Shown: one piece after another, positions 4,711-5,046 of the stretch
How the letters are laid out: each line of letters opens with the position of its first letter
How positions within the stretch are numbered: the stretch's first letter is position 1
Source of the DNA: Bacteroidales bacterium Bact_20
GTDB taxonomy: Bacteria; Bacteroidota; Bacteroidia; Bacteroidales; DTU049
Direction: 5' to 3'
Assembly: GCA_001603615.1 (NCBI GenBank)
Contig: LUZL01000105.1
Location: 1-5,046 of the forward strand
Length of the DNA: 5,046 nt
Program-made: the position numbers and the translations under genes
The notes under the pieces: model-generated
Seen by the model: only the letters and a program-made list of their open reading frames with translations
Databases searched by the model: none
Told to the model about the DNA's origin: nothing

Positions 4711-5046
4711 ATGAAAAAATTAGTTGATAATCCTCAAGAAGTATTTTCCCTCACTAAAGAAGGTACTCGTGAATTCTATGACAATTTATATAATAAAATT
4801 ACAGAACGCGGTGCTGACGTAGTAGACTATCAAGAGCTCAAAGCCATGTCTACAGCTCTATTGTGTCCAGATTGCAATAGCAGCCATGTTATTAAAAATG
4901 GATTACAAAGCGGAGTGCAGAATTACAAATGTAAAGATTGCGGTAGACAATTCAGAGTTACCACTGGCACCTTTATGTATGGCATTCACAACAAAGAAAA
5001 GATGCTTGAGTACATCAGATGCATGTCAGCAGGTATGAGCTTGAGA
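4711..5046 (+). CDS. IS1595-like transposase, N-terminal part (cut by window end)
   Basis: The frame is open from ATG 4711 to the last base, giving 112 residues without a stop, so the gene continues outside the window. An N-terminal helical region (about 1-48) is followed by a zinc ribbon with C52-P-D-C55 and C74-K-D-C77-G-R-Q-F, separated by 18 residues, then V83-T-T-G-T-F. This is the arrangement of the IS1595/ISXO2-type transposase N-terminus, where the ribbon precedes the DDE-type catalytic domain, here not visible. IS1-family InsA and other zinc-ribbon transposases are alternatives. The protein would bind the element's terminal repeats and move it. Positions 4741-5040 have 116 G+C in 300 (39%) against 95 in 300 (32%) in a folP stretch (2701-3000), a modest difference that suits a mobile gene. 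Whether the element is intact is unknown. Confidence 0.78.
   Translation, partial: MKKLVDNPQEVFSLTKEGTREFYDNLYNKITERGADVVDYQELKAMSTALLCPDCNSSHVIKNGLQSGVQNYKCKDCGRQFRVTTGTFMYGIHNKEKMLEYIRCMSAGMSLR
4711..5046 (+). mobile_element. Left part of an insertion sequence (IS1595-like)
   Basis: The element is inferred from the transposase alone. Terminal inverted repeats and target-site duplication cannot be demonstrated because the right end is missing. The true left end must lie upstream of 4711, somewhere after the rpsT terminator (4591). The insertion seems to have spared the tRNA-Glu/rpsT unit, sitting just past its terminator. Confidence 0.55.

Noticed and set aside
1..5046. CRISPR arrays, toxin-antitoxin pairs, phage or defence genes
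   Set aside because: No regularly spaced repeats, no small paired frames, and no motif of such systems was found on either strand.

Overview
The window looks like chromosome from a low-GC member of the Bacteroidota. The evidence is consistent: six candidate promoters fit that phylum's TAnnTTTG -7 element (one with a TTTG element exactly 19 nt upstream), gene leaders are A-rich with no clear Shine-Dalgarno, neither tRNA encodes CCA, and several proteins have Bacteroidota flavour (a lipoprotein FKBP, a small one-helix membrane protein, a secreted Tyr-rich protein). TGA is used as an ordinary stop, so the standard bacterial code applies. The low GC could point to a host-associated lineage, but nothing here proves that.

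Layout. Positions 1-112 are AT-rich upstream DNA with a well-formed promoter for a plus-strand FKBP-fold lipoprotein (113-661). It converges, with a 5-bp gap, on a minus-strand block. Read in its own direction, that block is folP (3310-2471), a one-TM conserved protein (2402-1863), tRNA-Arg(UCG) (1792-1719), an FlK-like hot-dog thioesterase (1694-1299) and, overlapping it by ATGA, an exported Tyr-rich protein (1302-667). folP is divergent from a thymidylate kinase (3354-4022) across 43 bp that hold a near-symmetric promoter element. Next come a plus-strand tRNA-Glu(UUC)-rpsT unit (4158-4526) ending in an AT-only hairpin terminator, and then the start of an IS1595-like transposase (4711 onward) cut by the window edge.

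Function. folP (folate) and tmk (dTTP) both serve DNA-precursor metabolism and share one intergenic region. tRNA-Glu and rpsT form a translation unit. The thioesterase and its coupled exported partner have no assigned pathway. I see no sign of a previously undescribed multi-gene system. The most interesting details are at fine scale: paired tertiary-contact substitutions in tRNA-Arg, the symmetric folP/tmk promoter, an FKBP domain lacking usual active-site residues, and the full FlK-type triad in the thioesterase.
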